Notes: generated from the sequence alone by a model not told the origin. Numbered from the stretch's first letter, positions 30,462 to 40,124 are shown. The stretch: DNA of 64,000 nucleotides from Pseudorhizobium banfieldiae (GCF_000967425.1 NZ_FO082820.1:3961501-4025500); one strand, 5' to 3'. Numbers and translations: made by a program.

Positions 30462-31325
30462 TCAGTGCTTCTGCAGCGCCCCGCGCATCGGATGACCCTT
30501 GTAGACGCCGAGGATGCGGACCTTCTCGGAGAAGAACCGCAACTCCTCGAGTGCCCGCCGCACCGCCGGGTCGTCGGGATGTCCCTCGATGTCCGCATAG
30601 AACTGGGTGGCGACGAACTTGCCGCCCAACTGATAGCTCTCCAGCTTCGTCATGTTGACGCCGTTGGTGGCAAATCCACCCATGGCCTTGTAGAGGGCGG
30701 CCGGGATGTTGCGGACGTTGAAAACGAAGGTGGTGACGATGATCTCGGACTCGTCCTCCCGCTTCGCCCAGTGCTCGTCCCGTGAGAGGACGACGAAACG
30801 CGTCACGTTGTTCTCGGTGTCCTCGACATTCTCGGCCAGGATATGGAGACCATAGAGATCGGCGGCAAGCCGCGGGGCGAGGGCGGCCATGGTCCGGTCT
30901 CCCTTTTCGGCCACTAGCTTGGCGGCACCGGCCGTGTCGCCCGCGACGACTGCTTTCCAGCCGTTGGAGCGTATGATCTTGCGGCACTGGCCGAGCGCGT
31001 GGATATGGCTGTGCACCGTTCGTACTTCTTCCCGCGTCACGCCTGGCAGCACCATGAGCTGGAAGCGGATCGGCATGAAATACTCGCCGATGATGTGCAG
31101 CCGCGATTCCGGCAGGAGATAGTGGATGTCCGCAACCCGCCCTGCGATCGTATTCTCGATCGGGATCATTGCCAGATCCGCCTCTCCGCTCTCCAGCGCC
31201 ACGAAGGCGTCCTCGAAGGTCGGGCAGGGGAGCGGCTGCATGGACGGGAACATGTCCCGGCATGCCATATCGGAATTGGCGCCGAAGTCGCCCTGGAAGG
31301 CGATCCTGTTGGTGGTCTGGGTCAT
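30462..31325 (-). CDS. pheA: Prephenate dehydratase
   Basis: This enzyme converts prephenate to phenylpyruvate in phenylalanine synthesis. The monofunctional 287-residue protein has the PDT domain with the catalytic TRF motif (ENNVTRFVVL) and a C-terminal ACT regulatory domain with NIPAALYKAMGGFATNGVNM and ESYQLGG in place of the ESRP motif. No chorismate mutase domain is fused. It follows kdsB by 12 bases and is probably co-transcribed. Confidence 0.95.
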   Translation of the reverse strand: MTQTTNRIAFQGDFGANSDMACRDMFPSMQPLPCPTFEDAFVALESGEADLAMIPIENTIAGRVADIHYLLPESRLHIIGEYFMPIRFQLMVLPGVTREEVRTVHSHIHALGQCRKIIRSNGWKAVVAGDTAGAAKLVAEKGDRTMAALAPRLAADLYGLHILAENVEDTENNVTRFVVLSRDEHWAKREDESEIIVTTFVFNVRNIPAALYKAMGGFATNGVNMTKLESYQLGGKFVATQFYADIEGHPDDPAVRRALEELRFFSEKVRILGVYKGHPMRGALQKH

Positions 31326-31337
31326 GGAGAAAGCGCC

Positions 31338-32093
31338 TCAGGAAGAGCGGCTGGAGAGAATTGCACGAGCCTTTTCAAGATCGGCCGGAGTATCGACACC
31401 GAGCGGAACCGAGTCAACGATTTCAACGTCGATGCGCATGCCGGCTTCGAGGGCCCGCAACTGTTCGAGCGACTCACGCTTCTCAAGTGCAGACGGTCCA
31501 AGCGAGACAAAGCGCTCCAGCGCCTTTCGGCGGTACGCATAGAGCCCAATGTGATGGTAGAGCGGACCCGGCCCGTACGGTGCCGTGGCACGGGTGAAGT
31601 AGAGCGCCCGTAGCCGTGTCGGCGAAAGCGGCGAACCGACGACCTTGACCACGTTGGGGTTCGTCTTCTCGTGTTCGTCGGAGATTTCGACCGTTAGTGT
31701 GGCGATGTCGACGCTGGAGTTCTCCAGGGGACGGAGGGCAGCGCGCACGGATTCTGGCTCGATGGTCGGCAGGTCTCCCTGCACGTTTACGACCACGTCG
31801 ATTTTTCCCTCCGGGTCCGCCTTCTGGACGGCTTCGAAGATCCGATCGGAGCCCGACTGGTGGTCGCCTCGGGTCATGAGGACCTCGAAGCCCGCCGCCT
31901 CGACTGCATCATATGTGTCCTGATGGTCTACTGCGACGATGATCCGGCCCACATCGGCTTCCCGCGCACGCGTTGCGACCTGGACGATCATCGGCAGGCC
32001 AGCAATGTCTGCCAGCGGCTTTCCGGGCAGCCGGGTCGAGGCCATGCGCGCAGGGATGAGCACCAGCGTCCGCTCATTGGCGATATCGGTCAT
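31338..32093 (-). CDS. kdsB: 3-deoxy-manno-octulosonate cytidylyltransferase (CMP-KDO synthetase)
   Basis: KdsB activates KDO for lipopolysaccharide core assembly. The 251-residue protein starts with the nucleotidyltransferase signature [19 protein letters not shown] and contains [13 protein letters not shown] and [17 protein letters not shown] promoter with TTGCTT, 17 bases, TATACG lies upstream at 32145-32173, and pheA follows it. Confidence 0.95.
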   Translation of the reverse strand: MTDIANERTLVLIPARMASTRLPGKPLADIAGLPMIVQVATRAREADVGRIIVAVDHQDTYDAVEAAGFEVLMTRGDHQSGSDRIFEAVQKADPEGKIDVVVNVQGDLPTIEPESVRAALRPLENSSVDIATLTVEISDEHEKTNPNVVKVVGSPLSPTRLRALYFTRATAPYGPGPLYHHIGLYAYRRKALERFVSLGPSALEKRESLEQLRALEAGMRIDVEIVDSVPLGVDTPADLEKARAILSSRSS

Positions 32094-32144
32094 GAAAGGC
32101 CTTCAAAAGCGCGTTGATCAGTGTCAAAAAGTCTCACGCGCTGC

Positions 32145-32173
32145 CGTATAATCGTGTTGCAACCGCAAAGCAA
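32145..32173 (-). promoter_or_regulatory. Promoter of kdsB-pheA
   Basis: TTGCTT, 17 bases, TATACG on the minus strand, about 50 bases before the kdsB start. A TATAAT on the plus strand overlaps this region (32147-32152) and may serve the cytochrome gene, though its -35 is weak. Confidence 0.45.
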
Positions 32174-32241
32174 AAGACATAGGTTCCGCGCGATTTCAAG
32201 ATGGCCCGCCTGTACCCCGGCGGTTGCAAGGGAGCGTTTGC

Positions 32242-33042
32242 ATGAACTCGTACGTGAACATGGCGGTAGGAGCCTTTCTTGCCACCGTTTTCGTGATGAT
32301 GACGGTTTCGATTGCGTCCGACGGAATCTGGCACTCGGAAGTTCCGGAACAGGCAGGCTTTGCCATTGTCGCCGCGGAAACCGGTGGTGAGGAGGGCGGC
32401 GCCGAGGAAGAAGCTGCCGTGCCTATCGCGACCCTGCTGGCCAGCGCCGACGCTGCAGCCGGAGAGTCTTCGTTCAAGAAGTGTGCGAGCTGTCACACCG
32501 CCGATCAGGGCGGCGCCAACAAGGTCGGGCCCGGCCTTTGGGACGTTGTAAATAGGCCGATCGCTTCGCACGAAGGCTTCAGCTATTCGGCAGCGATGAA
32601 GGATTTTTCTGAGGGCGGTTCTGTCGTCTGGGACTACGATCATCTCAACGGCTTCCTGCTGGCGCCGAAGCAGCACGTTCCTGGTACGGCCATGGGCTTT
32701 GCCGGCCTGAAGAAGGACGACGAACGGGCGAACGTCATTGCCTACCTGCGGTCGCTGTCTGGCAACCCGGCTCCGCTGCCGGAGGCTGAAGCCGCTCCCG
32801 CCGAGGGTGAAGCCGCTGCTCCCGCTGCTGAAGGTGCTGCTCCTGCGGAGGAAGCTGCTCCTGCGGCGGACGCTCCTGCCGCTGGCGAAGGTGAAGCCGC
32901 TGCTCCGGCCGAGGCTCCTGCCGCTCCTGCTGGCGAAGCGCCCGCAGCCGAAGGTGCAGCACCTGCAGCCGAAGCGCCGGCCGCTCCTGCCGCGGAAGAG
33001 CCAGCACCGGTAGGCCAGCAGCCTGCACCGGCCAACAACTGA
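32242..33042 (+). CDS. cycM: Membrane-anchored cytochrome c, CycM-type, with long Ala/Pro/Glu tail
   Basis: This protein carries electrons to terminal oxidases. The 266 residues start with an uncleaved membrane anchor ([19 protein letters not shown]), then a cytochrome c domain with haem motif CASCH near residue 83 and the distal Met in VPGTAMGF. From about residue 175 it has a 90-residue tail of alternating Ala, Pro and Glu repeats, much longer than in classical CycM. I chose ATG 32242 because GGGAG is eight bases upstream. Confidence 0.9.
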   Translation: MNSYVNMAVGAFLATVFVMMTVSIASDGIWHSEVPEQAGFAIVAAETGGEEGGAEEEAAVPIATLLASADAAAGESSFKKCASCHTADQGGANKVGPGLWDVVNRPIASHEGFSYSAAMKDFSEGGSVVWDYDHLNGFLLAPKQHVPGTAMGFAGLKKDDERANVIAYLRSLSGNPAPLPEAEAAPAEGEAAAPAAEGAAPAEEAAPAADAPAAGEGEAAAPAEAPAAPAGEAPAAEGAAPAAEAPAAPAAEEPAPVGQQPAPANN

Positions 33043-33067
33043 CTCTCTTTCACCATAGATCAGTTTG

Positions 33068-33093
33068 AAGCCCGGCCTTCAGCCGGGCTTTTT
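33068..33093 (+). terminator. Intrinsic terminator of the cytochrome gene
   Basis: AAGCCCGGC and GCCGGGCTT form a 9-bp stem around a 5-base loop, followed by TTT. Confidence 0.88.
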
Positions 33094-33128
33094 CGTTGCA
33101 AGCCGATCTCCGCCCTGTGATTGCTCGC

Positions 33129-34073
33129 CTAGGCGAGAAGCCATGCCCAGAAGCTGACCGAAACGACCCCAAGCGCCGTGGTGACGCTGATGGTGGAGGC
33201 GGCGATGTTTTGTCCTGCCCGGAACCGTTGGGCGATCAGCCACGCATTGATGCCGGTCGGCACCGACGAGGTCAGCACGAGGGCCGCCGCCCATGCCGGG
33301 CTGAGGCCGAGCGCCTTGCCCATCAGGAATACCGCAGCAGGCAGGAGTAGCAGCTTCAGGGCAGCGATCGCGCCCGTCAGCCCGATATTGCCGCGTACCG
33401 GATAACGTGTGAGGGTCATCCCGATCGAAATTAGCGCGGCCGGTCCTGCCGCGCTCGACAATTGCGTCACCACGGTCGAGAGAACCGGGGTTAGCGTCAG
33501 CCCGGAGAGGCTGAAGGCGAGGCCGGCGCCGAGTGCTATTACCAGCGGGTTGCGGACGAGGTTCCAACCAACCTGAGCGAGGATGACCTTCGATCCGCGC
33601 CCCTTGCCCCCATCGACGATCACGGTGGCCCGTTCCATCAGGATGGTGCCGACGATCATCATCAGCGGCAGGTGGATCGCAAGGAGTATGGAAAGGGCGA
33701 GCAGCCCCTCGGCTCCGACCGAGCGTCCCACGAGCGGCAGGCCAATGAACACATTGTTCGCGAAGGCAGCCGACATTCCAGCGATCACGCCGATCTTGTC
33801 GTCTCGCTTGAAGACATGCTTTGCGATCAGATGACTGGCTGTCCAGGTGACAGCCACCCCTGCAAAATAGGCGGCCCACAGGCGGAAGGGGGAGACGCCG
33901 TCGAAATGGGCGTTAGCCAGGGTGCTGAAGATCAGCATGGGCACCGCGATCTTGAAGACGAATTCTCCAAGGGCATCCCCCGTTGCCTCGTTCAGGACTT
34001 TCGTTCGGGCAAGAATCCAGCCGATAAGGATGAGCAGGAAGACAGGGGCTACGTTTATGAGAACTGCGGACAA
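33129..34073 (-). CDS. AEC-family transporter
   Basis: This 314-residue inner-membrane protein has about ten hydrophobic segments. It belongs to the auxin efflux carrier family, seen in NVAPVFLLILIGWILART at the start and NNVFIGLPLVGRSVGAEGLL near residue 105. Bacterial members export or import organic acids such as malonate; the substrate cannot be derived here. It converges with the cytochrome gene across the terminator. Confidence 0.9.
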   Translation of the reverse strand: MSAVLINVAPVFLLILIGWILARTKVLNEATGDALGEFVFKIAVPMLIFSTLANAHFDGVSPFRLWAAYFAGVAVTWTASHLIAKHVFKRDDKIGVIAGMSAAFANNVFIGLPLVGRSVGAEGLLALSILLAIHLPLMMIVGTILMERATVIVDGGKGRGSKVILAQVGWNLVRNPLVIALGAGLAFSLSGLTLTPVLSTVVTQLSSAAGPAALISIGMTLTRYPVRGNIGLTGAIAALKLLLLPAAVFLMGKALGLSPAWAAALVLTSSVPTGINAWLIAQRFRAGQNIAASTISVTTALGVVSVSFWAWLLA

Positions 34074-34230
34074 GTCACTGGCTTTCGAGGGAATGAATAT
34101 AATCTAGAGGCTGGCCCCGTTTATGCCGAAAAACATCTGAGGCCGACAAGGAATTGACACCGGGCTCTGGGGTTTTTCCTTCGCCTATGCAAAAAGGTGC
34201 CGATGACGAGTTCGAGAGAGGTCTGGCAGC

Positions 34231-35223
34231 ATGCCGCAGTTTGATGTTTTGACGGTAGGAAACGCGATCGTAGATATCATCGCCCGATGTGACGACCAGT
34301 TTCTAGCCGAGAATGACATCATCAAGGGCGCGATGAACCTGATCGACGCCGAGCGTGCAGAACTCCTCTATTCCAGGATGGGCCCTGCGGTCGAAGCATC
34401 TGGAGGATCGGCCGGCAATACCGCGGCAGGCGTTGCCGGTATCGGTGGCAGGGCTGCATACTTCGGAAAGGTAGCCGAGGATCAGCTTGGCAGCATCTTC
34501 CAGCATGACATCCGCGCACAGGGGGTGCATTATGCGACGAAGCCGCAGGGGACCAATCCACCCACCGCGCGCTCGATGATCTTCGTCACCCCGGATGGCG
34601 AACGGTCGATGAATACCTATCTCGGCGCCTGCGTTGAATTCGGCCCCGGCGACGTGGAGCCTGCGGTCGTTGCCGAATCCGCCGTCACCTATTTCGAGGG
34701 CTACCTCTGGGATCCGCCACGGGCCAAGGAGGCGATCTTGGAGTGCGCCCGGATCGCCCATGAGAACGGGCGGGAAGTCTCCATGACTTTGTCGGACCCG
34801 TTCTGCGTCGATCGCTATCGTTCCGAGTTCCTGGACCTGATGCGCTCGGGCACCGTCGACATCGTCTTCGCCAACAGGCAGGAGGCGCTGTCGCTCTACG
34901 AGACGGATGACTTCGAACTGGCCCTGAAGAGCATCGCCGCGGATTGCAAGCTTGCTGCCGTCACCCTCAGTGAGGAAGGCGCCATCATCCTTCGCGGCGA
35001 GGAGCGCGTGAAGATCGATGCCTACAAGGTCGATGACTTGGTCGACACCACGGGCGCAGGTGATCTCTTCGCTGCCGGCTTCCTCTATGGATATACCCAA
35101 GGCCGCTCGCTTTCCGATTGCGGCAAGCTCGGATGCCTCTCGGCGGCGATCGTCATCAAGCAGATCGGCCCGCGCCCCATGGTTCCACTGCGCGATGCCG
35201 CGGTCGGCGAGGGTCTGCTGTAG
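34231..35223 (+). CDS. Adenosine kinase (PfkB family)
   Basis: This 330-residue enzyme phosphorylates adenosine to AMP. The PfkB family signature 1 is GGSAGNTAAGVAGIGG and signature 2 is DTTGAGDLFAAGFLYGYTQG with the catalytic Asp. The N-terminal FDVLTVGNAIVDIIARC is typical of rhizobial adenosine kinases. Other sugar kinase substrates cannot be excluded. Confidence 0.88.
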   Translation: MPQFDVLTVGNAIVDIIARCDDQFLAENDIIKGAMNLIDAERAELLYSRMGPAVEASGGSAGNTAAGVAGIGGRAAYFGKVAEDQLGSIFQHDIRAQGVHYATKPQGTNPPTARSMIFVTPDGERSMNTYLGACVEFGPGDVEPAVVAESAVTYFEGYLWDPPRAKEAILECARIAHENGREVSMTLSDPFCVDRYRSEFLDLMRSGTVDIVFANRQEALSLYETDDFELALKSIAADCKLAAVTLSEEGAIILRGEERVKIDAYKVDDLVDTTGAGDLFAAGFLYGYTQGRSLSDCGKLGCLSAAIVIKQIGPRPMVPLRDAAVGEGLL

Positions 35224-35233
35224 CCCGAGGCGG

Positions 35234-35770
35234 CTACCTGAACGCCTCTCCGGGATATGCTCCCCATATTTCCGCCTGGCTGACCCAGCCTTCGGCGCCA
35301 TTGACCGACGCATGGCACCAGTCGCCATTGCACTCGTCGATCGAGATGACGACGCCGGGCTGGAGCTTTGCTGTCACGGTTGCGGAGGACTGTGGTTCGC
35401 GGCGCATATTGACGAAGACGTCCTCTGCCTTGCCGCGCATCCAGGGAGCCGCCACCGCCGTTCGTTCACCCGACAGGAGCGCCTGGTTGACCCAGCCTTC
35501 GGTACCATCGGCGTCCCGGACGCGCCGCCAGTTGTCGTATTCCTGGATGATCTCCATCGGCGTGCCCGATTTCAGATACATCCACGCGACTGCATAGTCG
35601 GTGCTGGGACCGATGCGGATATTCACCCGCTTGGACTTCAGGCTGACAAAGCGGGGCAGGGGCAGGCCGCTTGGCCCCTTCGCGCCTTGTGCAAGGGAAG
35701 GAGTGGAATGGAGCGCCGGGATCGCTCCGATGGAGACTGCCAGCAGTAGGGTAAGGATGACGCTGCGCAT
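35234..35770 (-). CDS. SH3-domain protein, secreted
   Basis: This 178-residue protein has a signal peptide (LTLLLAVSIGAIPALHST) and two bacterial SH3 repeats, marked by KRVNIRIGPSTDYAVAW and EDVFVNMRREPQSSATV and by the repeated GTEGWVNQ and GAEGWVSQ motifs. Such proteins bind cell-wall components. ATG 35770 has GGAAG eight bases upstream; a longer open frame to 36619 only mirrors the gene on the other strand. Confidence 0.9.
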   Translation of the reverse strand: MRSVILTLLLAVSIGAIPALHSTPSLAQGAKGPSGLPLPRFVSLKSKRVNIRIGPSTDYAVAWMYLKSGTPMEIIQEYDNWRRVRDADGTEGWVNQALLSGERTAVAAPWMRGKAEDVFVNMRREPQSSATVTAKLQPGVVISIDECNGDWCHASVNGAEGWVSQAEIWGAYPGEAFR

Positions 35771-35944
35771 GCGGGTTCTTCCGAGAGTGGGCGGTGCCTG
35801 CGGGCCGGCCGCCAGCGAGTTGGGCGACATCGACAATCCGGCTCCTGCGAGGTTTTGTTTGTCTTCGCCGACGGGTCTGGTAGAAACGCCCTCTATGCTC
35901 AGACTATCGCGCGACTTGGTTAAGGACCTCTGAATACAACGCCT

Positions 35945-36949
35945 ATGACAGCGAAGAAGAAACCCAAGGTCTATATCACACGCAAGCTGCCGGATGCCGT
36001 TGAGACCCGGATGCGCGAGCTTTTCGACGCGGAGTTGAATGTCGACGATGTGCCGCGCACGCGCGAGCAGCTCGTCGAGGCGATGAGATCCTCGGACGTG
36101 CTCGTGCCGACGGTGACGGACAGGATCGACGAGGCCCTGATCAACGAGGCAGGGCCGGATCTCAGGTTGATCGCCAGCTTTTCCAACGGCACGGATCACA
36201 TCGATATCGAGGCTGCCGCCCGCAAGGGCATTACGGTGACAAACACCCCGAATGTCCTCACCGAAGACACGGCCGACATGACGATGGCGCTGATTCTCGC
36301 GGTGTCGCGCCGGTTGCCCGAGGGTGCGCGGATACTGACGGACCATCCGGGCGATTGGGCCGGCTGGTCTCCCACCTGGATGCTTGGTCGTCGCATCTGG
36401 GGCAAGCGAATCGGCATTGTCGGCATGGGCCGAATCGGCACCGCCGTCGCAAGGCGTGCCAAAGCCTTTGGCCTGTCGATCCACTACCACAACCGCAAGA
36501 GGGTTCATCCTGCGACGGAGGAGGAACTCGAGGCGACCTATTGGGACAGTCTCGACCAGATGCTGGCGCGCGTCGATATTGTCTCCGTCAACTGCCCGTC
36601 GACACCAGCCACGTTCCATCTTCTGTCAGCACGGCGCCTCGCGCTGCTGCAGCCCACCAGTCTCATCGTCAACACCGCGCGTGGCGACATCATCGACGAA
36701 GCGGCGATGATCCAGCTGCTGCGCGACGGCAAGATCGCCGGCGCCGGACTTGACGTCTACGAGAATGAACCTTCTGTGAATCCCAGGCTCGTGAAGCTGG
36801 CTAATGAGGGGCGCGTCGTTCTGTTGCCCCACATGGGATCAGCGACGATCGAAGGCCGGATCGACATGGGTGACAAGGTCATCATCAACATCCGCACCTT
36901 CTTCGACGGGCACAGGCCGCCGAACCGGGTTCTGCCGGGCCGAAGCTAG
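35945..36949 (+). CDS. D-isomer-specific 2-hydroxyacid dehydrogenase
   Basis: This 334-residue NAD(P)-dependent oxidoreductase has a Rossmann loop in IGIVGMGRIGTAVARRAKAF. The catalytic Arg lies in NTARGDIIDE, the Glu in YENEP and the His in LLPHMGSAT. Rhizobial homologues are commonly named D-glycerate dehydrogenase or glyoxylate reductase. It overlaps the convergent GNAT gene by four bases. Confidence 0.9.
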   Translation: MTAKKKPKVYITRKLPDAVETRMRELFDAELNVDDVPRTREQLVEAMRSSDVLVPTVTDRIDEALINEAGPDLRLIASFSNGTDHIDIEAAARKGITVTNTPNVLTEDTADMTMALILAVSRRLPEGARILTDHPGDWAGWSPTWMLGRRIWGKRIGIVGMGRIGTAVARRAKAFGLSIHYHNRKRVHPATEEELEATYWDSLDQMLARVDIVSVNCPSTPATFHLLSARRLALLQPTSLIVNTARGDIIDEAAMIQLLRDGKIAGAGLDVYENEPSVNPRLVKLANEGRVVLLPHMGSATIEGRIDMGDKVIINIRTFFDGHRPPNRVLPGRS

Positions 36950-37461
36950 TCCCGCAGCAACTGGCTGGCTTCCGCTACCGGGGCGGCCAGCGTCTTTACC
37001 ATCTCGATGAACGTGACGCGATCATAGCCGGGGTGAGACCTCTCCGCTGATTTGACGAAGCCCCAGCGTGAGAAGGTCGCGTGGTTGCCCGCAAGCTCGA
37101 TACGCGTCTCCAGGCGAAGCCGGCTATGGCCGCTTGCGAAGGCGACACTTTCTGCGGCCTCAAGCAACTGCCGCCCCAAGCCTTGTCCTTGCATCTGCGG
37201 CCGTACCGCAAGCTTGCCGATGTAGAGTTCATCGGGTGGTTCGGGCCGACAGAAGATGCAACCCGAGATCTCGCTGCCCTGCATGGCGATGAAGCAGATT
37301 TCGCTCGCAGCCTTTTCCTTCAGAGACTGCAGATTGAGACGGTGTGCAGACGAGGGCGGATCGATGACGCCGTCCATGTAGAGGAACGCTGTCCGGATGA
37401 GGTGAAGAAGCTCATTCCAATGGTCGAACTCTTCCGGGATAATGCGGCGAACCTCGGTCAT
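36946..37461 (-). CDS. GNAT-family N-acetyltransferase
   Basis: This 171-residue protein has the acetyl-CoA-binding GNAT motif A, seen in LAVRPQMQGQGLGRQLLEAA, and an FSRWGFV motif near the end. The substrate is unknown. Its start overlaps the stop of the MoeB-like gene by four bases, so the two are co-transcribed. Confidence 0.9.
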   Translation of the reverse strand: MTEVRRIIPEEFDHWNELLHLIRTAFLYMDGVIDPPSSAHRLNLQSLKEKAASEICFIAMQGSEISGCIFCRPEPPDELYIGKLAVRPQMQGQGLGRQLLEAAESVAFASGHSRLRLETRIELAGNHATFSRWGFVKSAERSHPGYDRVTFIEMVKTLAAPVAEASQLLRD

Positions 37462-38225
37462 TCTGCAGCGCTCTCGGCTGGGCGCCGGTTGTATCGGATG
37501 GTGTCGAACCTGGCGGCGAGCGCGTCATACAGCAGAAGCCGTCCGATCAAAGGTTCACCGACACCCGTGATGACCTTGATGGTCTCCATCGCCATCAGCG
37601 TTCCGATCACGCCCGCCAGAGCCCCGATGATGCCGGTTTCTGCGCAGGCAGGTATCAGACCCTGCGGCGGTTTCTCGGGAAACAGGTCACGATAGCTGGG
37701 GTTCTGCATTCCATCCATGCCGACCTCATAGGGCTTCAGGACCGTCAGCGATCCGTCGAAGCGGCCCACGGCACCGGTTACAAGGGGAACCTGCGCCGCA
37801 AGCGCCGCATCCGCACATGCATAGCGGGTATCGAAGTTGTCCGATCCGTCCACCAGGAGATCGAAGAGCGGCAGATGCTCGCCGGCCCACCGTTCGGAAA
37901 AGCGCTCTTCGTAGGAGAGGACCCGGATGGTCGGATTCAACTGCGCGAGTGCCGCCCTCGCACTCTCCGTCTTCAGCTCGCCGATCGTGCCCGTATCGTG
38001 GATGACCTGCCGCTGCAGGTTCGAAAGCGAGACGACATCATCGTCGATGATGCCGATTGTGCCGATGCCGGCCGCCGCCAGGTAGAGGAGGATTGGAGCA
38101 CCCAGGCCTCCGGCGCCGACGACCAGCACCCTAGCGTTCTTCAGCCGCTGTTGCCCATGGCCGCCGATCTCCGGGAGCAGGATGTGGCGTCGGTAGCGTT
38201 CGATCTCTTCAGGCGTCAGTTGCAT
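37458..38225 (-). CDS. moeB: MoeB/ThiF/HesA-type adenylyltransferase
   Basis: This E1-like enzyme activates a sulfur-carrier protein by adenylation. The 255-residue protein has ARVLVVGAGGLGAPILLYLA, the DDVVSLSNLQRQVIH motif and the catalytic Cys region IPACAETG. The zinc-binding cysteine pairs of E. coli MoeB are missing: the first reads PSYRDLF instead of CxxC, and the C-terminus has no CxxC. MoaD or ThiS could be the partner, but neither is present nearby. Confidence 0.85.
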   Translation of the reverse strand: MQLTPEEIERYRRHILLPEIGGHGQQRLKNARVLVVGAGGLGAPILLYLAAAGIGTIGIIDDDVVSLSNLQRQVIHDTGTIGELKTESARAALAQLNPTIRVLSYEERFSERWAGEHLPLFDLLVDGSDNFDTRYACADAALAAQVPLVTGAVGRFDGSLTVLKPYEVGMDGMQNPSYRDLFPEKPPQGLIPACAETGIIGALAGVIGTLMAMETIKVITGVGEPLIGRLLLYDALAARFDTIRYNRRPAESAAE

Positions 38226-38267
38226 GAGGGCAATCTAGCAGCCTAGGAGGAGGCGGAAAAGCGAGGA

Positions 38268-39386
38268 TCAGCCGCGGATGCTGCCGCCCTCGACGCTGAA
38301 GAACTGCGCACGCTCGGCAAGCGCCGAAAACATCGCGCGGTCCGTGCCGGTCATGAAAGCCTGACCTCCCAATCCATCGACCAGGTCGAACAGGGCTGCA
38401 CGCCGGCCTTCATCAAGATGGGCGGCAATCTCGTCAAGCAGCAGGACCGGCGCAAAGCCGGTCATGTTGGCAGTCAGACGGGCATGAGCGAGAATGAGCC
38501 CGATCAGTAGTGCCTTCTGTTCGCCGGTGGAGCAGCGTCCGGCATCCATATCCTTCTCGCGGTGGCGAACGAGAAGGTCGCTTCGGTGGGGGCCCTCCAG
38601 CGTACGGCCAGCCGCGGCATCGCGATGACGCCCTTCCTGCAGCGCCGCCAGATAGCGCTCTTCCAGCTCCGCTGCCGGCTGATCGGCCGCATCATCCAGG
38701 AAGCCTTCCAGGTTCAGCGCCGGCGAGGGAAATGGCGTCTCCTCCACGGCGGCCAAGCGGCGCAGCAAGCCCAGCATTTCCAGACGGGCTGCGGCCATGG
38801 CCACGCCAAGACCCGCCATCTGAGCTTCGACAGCCGAAACCCAGGCGGGGTCGTAGCGGCCCTCCGAAAGCAGTCGGTTGCGGCTGCGCATCGCCCGTTC
38901 GAAGTCGCTTGCGCGGCGGCCATGGGCAGGATCGATCGACAGAACCAGCCTGTCGAGGAAACGTCGTCGTTCCGACGCCGCACCCGTGAAGAGCCCGTCC
39001 ATCGATGGCGTGAGCCATATCACGTTCAAGTGCTCGGAGAGCTCCTCGGTCGACCGTGCCGGGGTGCCATTGATGCGCAGCTTGCGGCTGACGGTTTCAC
39101 CGAGGGTATCAATGCCGGTGCCCAGCGAGACCTCACCTTCCATGCCCTCCATGTCGACAAAGATGGAAAAGCCGCCACTCGCCCCGACGCGTGTCACGTC
39201 TGGGAGAACGGCGCGTCGGAGCCCGCGCCCTGGAGAGAGAAAGGAGACCGCTTCCAGAAGGTTCGTCTTGCCGGCGCCATTGTCTCCGGTCAGCACGACA
39301 TGACGGCTGTCCAGCGAAAGGCCTGCTTCCGCATAGTTCCGGAAGTCGGTGAGCTTGAGACGGGAAAGGAATGCTTTCTGGGCCAT
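38268..39386 (-). CDS. recF: DNA replication and repair protein RecF
   Basis: RecF is an SMC-like ATPase that helps load RecA at gaps with RecO and RecR. The 372-residue protein starts FLSRLKLTDFRNYAEAGLSL, with Walker A in GDNGAGKTNLLEAVSFLSPG, the signature near CSTGEQKALLIGLILAHA and Walker B in LLLDEIAAHLDEGRR. The start may be ATG 39386 or ATG 39392. A longer frame upstream lacks support. Confidence 0.94.
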   Translation of the reverse strand: MAQKAFLSRLKLTDFRNYAEAGLSLDSRHVVLTGDNGAGKTNLLEAVSFLSPGRGLRRAVLPDVTRVGASGGFSIFVDMEGMEGEVSLGTGIDTLGETVSRKLRINGTPARSTEELSEHLNVIWLTPSMDGLFTGAASERRRFLDRLVLSIDPAHGRRASDFERAMRSRNRLLSEGRYDPAWVSAVEAQMAGLGVAMAAARLEMLGLLRRLAAVEETPFPSPALNLEGFLDDAADQPAAELEERYLAALQEGRHRDAAAGRTLEGPHRSDLLVRHREKDMDAGRCSTGEQKALLIGLILAHARLTANMTGFAPVLLLDEIAAHLDEGRRAALFDLVDGLGGQAFMTGTDRAMFSALAERAQFFSVEGGSIRG

Positions 39387-39539
39387 GGACATCCGTGTCT
39401 GATAGGCAGGAGCTAAGGCTTCCGGGTGGCGATGGCAAGCAAAGTTCGACGCCTTGGAACCAAAGGGCGGTTGGGCAGTTTGTCGCGCGCGACAAATGAA
39501 GGAACCTGCTATCGTGTGTCCTGTCGCCGGGAGGCAACC

Positions 39540-39827
39540 ATGCCCATACGCAAAGATGAAATGACGCCGGACGAAGCTCGCCGGGACCACGTCGATATGC
39601 TGAGGTTCCTTGCCATCAATGCTGCCTTTGGCATCATGCTGGGAATAGGCATCGCCTTCGCCCTTTACTGGTTCAACCTCTATGGCCTGGGCACCCACAT
39701 CGCCCGATCGCAGACACCGATCCTGTCTTTCGTGATGATCGCCGCGCCCCTTGCGCTGACCTTCGGGGGTGCGGTAACCGCATCCGCGATCATGCTGATG
39801 CCCTACAAGCGAAAGGGCGAGCTCTGA
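39540..39827 (+). CDS. Small membrane protein of unknown function
   Basis: This 95-residue protein has two predicted membrane helices (FGIMLGIGIAFALYWFNLYG and SFVMIAAPLALTFGGAVTA). A strong GGGAGG ribosome site lies six bases before ATG 39540. The charged N-terminus (EARRDHVDMLRFL) is probably cytoplasmic. Homologues are known to me only as conserved rhizobial proteins. Confidence 0.8.
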   Translation: MPIRKDEMTPDEARRDHVDMLRFLAINAAFGIMLGIGIAFALYWFNLYGLGTHIARSQTPILSFVMIAAPLALTFGGAVTASAIMLMPYKRKGEL

Positions 39828-39867
39828 GGCTCGCTTTAAATCGTAGGGCCTTGAGGGAGTGCGCGCG

Positions 39868-40077
39868 TTGGCCGCTGATGACGAACGTATCGTAACGCTG
39901 GAAGAGACCGTTGCCCACCAGGCGAAAACAATCGAGGAGCTTTCCGATCAACTGGCCGAACAGTGGAAAGTGGTTGAACAGACCCGCGCCAAGCTCGAGC
40001 GGCTTACGGAGCGTTTCCTGACGCTGGAGGAAGCGTCGCTTGATGCACCGGCTATCACCAAGCCGCCGCACTATTGA
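39868..40077 (+). CDS. slyX: SlyX-family protein
   Basis: This 69-residue coiled-coil protein begins with the SlyX pattern ERIVTLEETVAHQAKTIEEL and ends AITKPPHY, the usual PPHY end of the family. TTG 39868 is preferred because GAGGGA lies nine bases upstream; GTG 39859 overlaps that site. Function is unknown. Confidence 0.85.
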   Translation: MAADDERIVTLEETVAHQAKTIEELSDQLAEQWKVVEQTRAKLERLTERFLTLEEASLDAPAITKPPHY

Positions 40078-40092
40078 CCATCGATCCGCTCT

Positions 40093-40124
40093 ACCGCGAG
40101 GCAGGCGAGCGCTGCCTTCGCGGT
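40093..40124. repeat. Stem-loop between slyX and dnaJ
   Basis: ACCGCGAGGCAG pairs with CTGCCTTCGCGGT with one bulged base and a 7-base loop, in the short space between convergent slyX and dnaJ. No T-run follows, so termination would not be classical. Confidence 0.45.
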
